Assembly (NCBI GenBank): GCA_945827565.1
Contig: CALZNR010000017.1
Location: 1-11,027 of the forward strand
DNA from: an uncultured Prevotella sp.
GTDB taxonomy: Bacteria > Bacteroidota > Bacteroidia > Bacteroidales > Bacteroidaceae
Direction of reading: 5' to 3'
Length of the DNA: 11,027 nucleotides
In this document: in pieces, positions 7,381 through 11,027 of the stretch
Layout of the letters: each line of letters starts with the position of its first letter
How positions within the stretch are numbered: position 1 is the stretch's first letter
The notes under the pieces: generated by a model
Told to the model about the DNA's origin: nothing
Seen by the model: the letters and a program-made list of their open reading frames with translations, nothing else
Databases searched by the model: none
Program-made: the position numbers and the translations under genes

Positions 7381-7734
7381 ATGAGTTTTTCTATCTTGTT
7401 AATCACCGTTTTGATAACGGCTATTGTGCTGGTTGCAGCAGCCTATCTGATTGCAAAACTGATAGGTCCTCGCTCATACAACAAGGTGAAAGGCGAACCC
7501 TTTGAGTGTGGAGTGCCTACACGTGGTTCGTCATGGATTCCTATGAGCATGGGGTATTATCTGTTTGCAATTCTCTTCCTCATGTTTGATGTAGAAACAT
7601 TGTTTCTGTATCCTTGGGCAGTAGTAGTCAAAGAGTTTGGTGTTGCAGCAATGTTCAGCATCGGATTCTTCTTGTTGGTATTGGTGTTTGGCTTGGCATA
7701 TGCTTGGCGGAAAGGAGCTTTGGAATGGAAGTAA
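7381..7734 (+). CDS. nuoA: NADH-quinone oxidoreductase (complex I) subunit A
   Basis: Small membrane subunit of complex I, 117 residues, near the quinone-site end of the membrane arm. Three hydrophobic segments lie at about 3-27, 56-79 and 87-107. Between the first two is the conserved loop GPRSYNKVKGEPFECGVP (29-46) with Cys43, part of the mobile loop near the quinone cavity in known structures. The second segment holds the signature FLMFDVETLFLYPWA (66-80) with acidic Asp70 and Glu72. The frame extends upstream to a TTG at 7327, but that codon lies inside the predicted -7 promoter element, and the hydrophobic first helix begins right after ATG 7381, so I chose 7381. No ribosome binding site is evident. 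It is the first gene of the nuo operon and overlaps nuoB by 10 bp. Confidence 0.95.
   Translation: MSFSILLITVLITAIVLVAAAYLIAKLIGPRSYNKVKGEPFECGVPTRGSSWIPMSMGYYLFAILFLMFDVETLFLYPWAVVVKEFGVAAMFSIGFFLLVLVFGLAYAWRKGALEWK
7711..7717 (+). promoter_or_regulatory. Shine-Dalgarno site of nuoB
   Basis: AAAGGAG lies 7 nt before ATG 7725, inside the end of nuoA. It decides the nuoB start against the long upstream extension of the same frame. Confidence 0.7.
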
Positions 7735-8423
7735 GAAAACCAAAAATCAAGAGTATTCCATACGAGGAGTTTAAGGATAATAGCAGTCTGGAACAGATTG
7801 TAAATGAACTCCATGAGGGAGGTGTAAACGTTGTTACCGGCAACCTTGACCAGTTGATAAACTGGGGTAGAAGTAATTCACTTTGGTCACTTACTTTTGC
7901 CACCAGTTGTTGTGGTATAGAGTTTATGGCCGTGGGTTGTGCACGTTATGATTTTGCTCGTTTTGGCTTTGAGGTAACCCGAAACTCTCCTCGTCAGGCA
8001 GACCTTATCATGTGCGCCGGTACGATTACACATAAGATGGCCCCTGCTTTCAAGCGTCTGTACGATGAAATGGCAGAACCAAAGTATGTAATTGCAGTTG
8101 GCGGTTGTGCCATCTCTGGAGGTCCGTTCAAGTCCAGTTACAATGTAGTGCAGGGGATCGACGAGATAGTTCCTGTGGACGTGTTTATACCAGGTTGCCC
8201 TCCTCGTCCAGAAGCAATCATGTATGGAATGATGCAGTTGCAACGCAAAGTGAAGGTGGAGAAATTTTTTGGTGGTGCAAATCACAAGCAAACCGCAGAG
8301 GAAAGCAAACTCGGCATAAGTAATGAGGAACTTACGTATGGCAAAAAGTCGCCTATTGTAGTGACTGAGGTGCCGGCAGAGTTTGTGGCAGAACTAAAGA
8401 AAAAGGAGGAGATAGAAAAATGA
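7725..8423 (+). CDS. nuoB: NADH-quinone oxidoreductase (complex I) subunit B, carries cluster N2
   Basis: Peripheral subunit of 232 residues that holds [4Fe-4S] cluster N2, the last electron carrier before quinone. The core shows FATSCCGIEFMAVG (58-71), SPRQADLIMCAGT (88-100), VGGCAISGG (125-133) and PGCPPRPEA (156-164). The N2 ligands are Cys62, Cys63, Cys128 and Cys158, with the tandem-cysteine arrangement and spacing of the family; Cys97 is a conserved non-ligand cysteine. A charged tail of about 50 residues (183-232), ending in a Lys/Glu run, extends past the conserved core. ATG 7725 is chosen because it follows a good Shine-Dalgarno site and gives a normal N-terminus; the frame is open further upstream, but that part overlaps nuoA in another frame. 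The end overlaps nuoCD by ATGA (8420-8423), suggesting coupled translation. Confidence 0.97.
   Translation: MEVRKPKIKSIPYEEFKDNSSLEQIVNELHEGGVNVVTGNLDQLINWGRSNSLWSLTFATSCCGIEFMAVGCARYDFARFGFEVTRNSPRQADLIMCAGTITHKMAPAFKRLYDEMAEPKYVIAVGGCAISGGPFKSSYNVVQGIDEIVPVDVFIPGCPPRPEAIMYGMMQLQRKVKVEKFFGGANHKQTAEESKLGISNEELTYGKKSPIVVTEVPAEFVAELKKKEEIEK
8403..8410 (+). promoter_or_regulatory. Strong Shine-Dalgarno site of nuoCD
   Basis: AAGGAGGA lies 9-10 nt before ATG 8420, inside the Lys/Glu-coding tail of nuoB. It is an unusually strong site compared with the other genes here, most of which have no recognisable one. Confidence 0.65.
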
Positions 8424-9985
8424 AACTAAACAGCGTGGTGCTTGGTTTCGATAACTTTGCCGAAGAGATGTCGGCATTGAGAAACAAAAAGCATTTTGAT
8501 TATTTGGTCACCATAGTAGGAGAGGATTTCGGTGAAGAGGGCTTAGGTTGTGTCTATATCCTCGAAAATACGAAAACCTACGAACGTACAAGCGTTAAGA
8601 CTATTGCTAAGCAAGTAGGCGAATGTGACTTCGTGATTCCTACTGTGTGTCATCTGTGGGCATCTGCCAACTTGCTGGAGCGTGAAGTGTATGATTTCTT
8701 GGGCATCAAGTTCTTGAATCATCCTGACATGCGCCGCTTGTATTTGCGCTCCGATTTCCAAGGCTATCCTTTGCGAAAAGATTTCAAGCCTGCAGATGGA
8801 TATAGTTTGGAGGATGATGCAGAGCCCGATTATGGCATGAAATACTCGCTTGATGCCAATGGTCGTCTTGTATCAGAGCGCATGCCACTCTTCTCCTCCG
8901 AAGAATACGTGGTGAATATTGGTCCGCAGCACCCTTCTACGCATGGCGTGTTGCGTTTGCAGACAGTGCTTGACGGAGAAACGATCAAGCGCATTTATCC
9001 GCATCTTGGCTATATTCACCGTGGCATAGAGAAGATGTGCGAAAGTTATACCTACCCACAGACTTTGGCTTTGACAGATCGCATGGACTATCTCAGTGCA
9101 ATGATGAATCGTCATGCCTTGGTTGGTGTGATTGAAGAAGCCATGGGAGTTGAACTCTCTGACCGTATCCAGTACATCCGTACCATCATGGACGAACTTC
9201 AGCGTTTGGACTCACACCTGCTGTATATAGGATGTTGTGCACAAGACTTGGGTGCGCTTACTGCCTTTCTATATTCTATGCGAGACCGTGAGCATGTGCT
9301 CAATGTAATGGAGGAAACCACGGGTGGTCGTCTGATTCAGAACTACTATCGCATCGGAGGATTGCAGGATGACATTGATCCTGATTTCGTCAAGAACGTT
9401 AAGGATTTGTGCGCATATATGAAGCCTATGTTCCAGGAGTACATGGATGTGTTTGGAGAAAATGTTATCACCAAGAACCGCTTCGTCAATGTGGGTATCC
9501 TCAGTCGTGAAGATGCCATTAGTTATGGTGTGACAGGTGCCAGCGGTAGAGCCTCAGGATGGAATAATGATGTGCGCAAACATCATGCCTATGGTGTGTA
9601 TGACAAGGTGGAGTGGGATGAAGTGGTTAGAGACACCAATGACAGTTATGCCCGTTATCTGAATCGTATCGACGAGATGAAACAGAGCATCAGTATCATT
9701 GAGCAACTCATTGACAATATCCCTGCTGGTGATTTCTACATGAAGCAGAAACCTATCATCAAGGTGCCAGAGGGCCAGTGGTATTTCTCTTGCGAGGGAA
9801 GCCGTGGAGAGATTGGCGTATATCTGGATTCCAAAGGAGACAAGAGCCCATATCGCCTCAAGTTCCGTCCTATGGGATTGAATCATGTAGCAGCAATGGA
9901 CACCATGCTGCGTGGAGAAAAGATTGCTGACCTTATCACAACAGGAGCAGCACTTGATTTCGTTATACCTGATATTGACAGATAA
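8420..9985 (+). CDS. nuoCD: NADH-quinone oxidoreductase (complex I) fused subunits C and D
   Basis: One 521-residue chain joins the 30-kDa (NuoC) and 49-kDa (NuoD) subunits of the peripheral arm; E. coli has the same fusion at about 600 residues. The NuoC part covers about 1-125, with the signature ANLLEREVYDFLGIKFLNHP (83-102) followed by LRKDF. A short linker (about 125-158) leads into NuoD. There, GPQHPSTHGV (168-177) supplies the quinone-site histidine (His175), and DRMDYLSAMM (220-229) supplies the conserved quinone-binding tyrosine (Tyr224). HLGYIHRGIEK (195-205), GASGRASGW and the closing DFVIPDIDR are further family features. The NuoC part is shorter than usual at its N-terminus. The start follows a strong Shine-Dalgarno site and overlaps the nuoB stop by 4 bp. 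nuoH begins 4 bp after the stop, with no nuoE, nuoF or nuoG between. Confidence 0.97.
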   Translation: MKLNSVVLGFDNFAEEMSALRNKKHFDYLVTIVGEDFGEEGLGCVYILENTKTYERTSVKTIAKQVGECDFVIPTVCHLWASANLLEREVYDFLGIKFLNHPDMRRLYLRSDFQGYPLRKDFKPADGYSLEDDAEPDYGMKYSLDANGRLVSERMPLFSSEEYVVNIGPQHPSTHGVLRLQTVLDGETIKRIYPHLGYIHRGIEKMCESYTYPQTLALTDRMDYLSAMMNRHALVGVIEEAMGVELSDRIQYIRTIMDELQRLDSHLLYIGCCAQDLGALTAFLYSMRDREHVLNVMEETTGGRLIQNYYRIGGLQDDIDPDFVKNVKDLCAYMKPMFQEYMDVFGENVITKNRFVNVGILSREDAISYGVTGASGRASGWNNDVRKHHAYGVYDKVEWDEVVRDTNDSYARYLNRIDEMKQSISIIEQLIDNIPAGDFYMKQKPIIKVPEGQWYFSCEGSRGEIGVYLDSKGDKSPYRLKFRPMGLNHVAAMDTMLRGEKIADLITTGAALDFVIPDIDR

Positions 9986-9989
9986 GAAT

Positions 9990-11027
9990 ATGTTTGACTT
10001 TAGTATTGTTACCCAATGGATTGATTGTTTGTTGCGACAAACATTAGGTCTTGGTGATTTTTGGACTATTCTGATAGAATGTGTCTTAGTGGGAGTAATG
10101 CTCCTTGTAGGCTATGCGCTCATCGCCATTGTGCTCATCTTTATGGAGCGCAAGGTGTGTGCATATTTCCAGTGTCGTTTAGGACCTATGCGTGTTGGTC
10201 CATGGGGATTGCTTCAGGTGTTTGCCGATGTTTTGAAGATGCTTATCAAGGAGATTTTCTTCGTTGATAGAGCAGACAAGCTTCTTTATTTGCTGGCTCC
10301 ATTCCTTGTAATCATAGCTTCTGTCGGCACTTTCTCGTTTCTGCCATGGAACAATGGTGCTGTGGTGCTTGATTTCAATGTGGGTATCTTCTTGATGACT
10401 GCCATTTCCAGTATTGGAGTGGTGGGGGTGTTCCTTGCCGGATGGGGCTCTAACAACAAGTATTCTGTGATCTCTGCCATGCGTGGTGCTGTGCAGATGA
10501 TTTCCTACGAAATGTCTCTTTGCTTGTGCATGATTACTGCTGTAATTCTTACTGGAACGATGCAAATCAGTGGAATTGTTGAAGCTCAGACCGGACCTTG
10601 GCAATGGTTGATATTCAAGGGACATATTCCCGCTTTGATTGGTTTCTTGCTGTTTCTCATTGCTGGTAATGCAGAGGCAAACCGTGGTCCTTTCGACTTG
10701 GCGGAAGCAGAGAGTGAGTTGACAGCAGGTTATCATACTGAATATTCGGGTATGGGCTTTGGTTACTATTATTTGGCCGAATATCTCAACCTGTTCGTGA
10801 TATCGGGTATTGCTGCCACCGTATTCTTGGGTGGATGGGCCCCTGTAAATGTGGGTATCGCCGCATTTGATGGGCTGATGAATTATATTCCTGGTATTGT
10901 GTGGTTTATGGGCAAAACATTCCTGGTGGTATGGTTGCTTATGTGGGTTCGTTGGACTTTCCCACGACTTCGCATTGACCAAATTCTTGCATTGGAGTGG
11001 AAATATCTCATGCCTTTGGCTCTCATC
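9990..11027 (+). CDS. nuoH: NADH-quinone oxidoreductase (complex I) subunit H, 3' end outside window
   Basis: Membrane subunit that forms the junction between peripheral and membrane arms and lines much of the quinone cavity. 346 codons are open from ATG 9990 to the right edge; E. coli NuoH has 325 residues in all, so little is likely missing. Clear matches are FMERKVCAYFQCRLGPMRVG (51-70), FADVLKMLIKE (78-88), AGWGSNNKYS (150-159), SAMRGAVQMISYEMSL (162-177), NRGPFDLAEAESEL (231-244) and AGYHTEYSGMGFG (246-258), the last two being the acidic loop facing the quinone entry. About eight hydrophobic segments are visible. An N-terminal stretch of about 25 residues precedes the first membrane helix and makes the protein somewhat longer than in E. 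coli. The gene lies 4 bp after nuoCD with no clear ribosome binding site, so translation is probably coupled. Confidence 0.96.
   Translation, partial: MFDFSIVTQWIDCLLRQTLGLGDFWTILIECVLVGVMLLVGYALIAIVLIFMERKVCAYFQCRLGPMRVGPWGLLQVFADVLKMLIKEIFFVDRADKLLYLLAPFLVIIASVGTFSFLPWNNGAVVLDFNVGIFLMTAISSIGVVGVFLAGWGSNNKYSVISAMRGAVQMISYEMSLCLCMITAVILTGTMQISGIVEAQTGPWQWLIFKGHIPALIGFLLFLIAGNAEANRGPFDLAEAESELTAGYHTEYSGMGFGYYYLAEYLNLFVISGIAATVFLGGWAPVNVGIAAFDGLMNYIPGIVWFMGKTFLVVWLLMWVRWTFPRLRIDQILALEWKYLMPLALI

Noticed and set aside
7614..7724. Upstream extension of NuoB by 37 residues
   Set aside because: It would overlap most of the 3' part of nuoA in another frame, whereas ATG 7725 has a good Shine-Dalgarno site and gives the usual N-terminus.
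10179..10982. A 267-codon open frame on the minus strand opposite nuoH
   Set aside because: It lies wholly antisense to a well-supported nuoH, is rich in His, Gln, Ser and Asn as expected of an antisense shadow of a membrane protein, and shows no promoter, ribosome site or recognisable domain.
1..11027. tRNA, rRNA, CRISPR array, insertion sequence, phage, defence or toxin-antitoxin genes
   Set aside because: None was seen. Apart from the short promoter regions and operon gaps, the window is filled by the genes listed.

Overview
The window looks like chromosomal DNA from an anaerobic member of the Bacteroidales, probably Prevotella/Bacteroides-like. Four things point there: three promoters with the Bacteroidetes -7 element TAnnTTTG (two with a TTTG -33 box at identical spacing), mostly weak or absent Shine-Dalgarno sequences, a hybrid-two-component-type periplasmic propeller protein, and a complex I operon in which a fused nuoCD is followed directly by nuoH. 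Genus is inference from gene content; no rRNA is present.

Left half, minus strand (about 1-6181): one apparent operon read right to left. A promoter at 6151-6181 drives a large MscS-family channel, then kdsA (Kdo-8-phosphate synthase), kdsD (arabinose-5-phosphate isomerase), and finally a two-component regulator propeller protein whose 3' part runs off the left edge. Gaps between genes are about 25-55 bp and no internal promoter box was seen. KdsD makes arabinose-5-phosphate and KdsA condenses it with phosphoenolpyruvate, so the pair supplies Kdo-8-phosphate for the lipopolysaccharide core. Channel and sensor give the operon a cell-envelope theme.

Middle (6182-7321): a compact divergent promoter region, then a plus-strand BadF/BadG-type ASKHA sugar kinase resembling N-acetylglucosamine kinases, transcribed alone, followed by a short AT-rich intergenic stretch.

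Right half, plus strand (7322-11027): the start of a complex I operon, nuoA-nuoB-nuoCD-nuoH, tightly packed with overlaps (10 bp nuoA/nuoB, 4 bp nuoB/nuoCD, 4 bp gap nuoCD/nuoH); nuoH is cut by the right edge. No nuoE, nuoF or nuoG lies between nuoCD and nuoH, consistent with the complex I variant of Bacteroidetes that lacks the NADH-oxidising module.

No tRNA, rRNA, CRISPR array, insertion sequence or prophage gene was seen. The genes are mostly core functions. The least ordinary feature is the envelope operon that joins a large mechanosensitive channel, Kdo precursor synthesis and a hybrid-sensor-type regulator.
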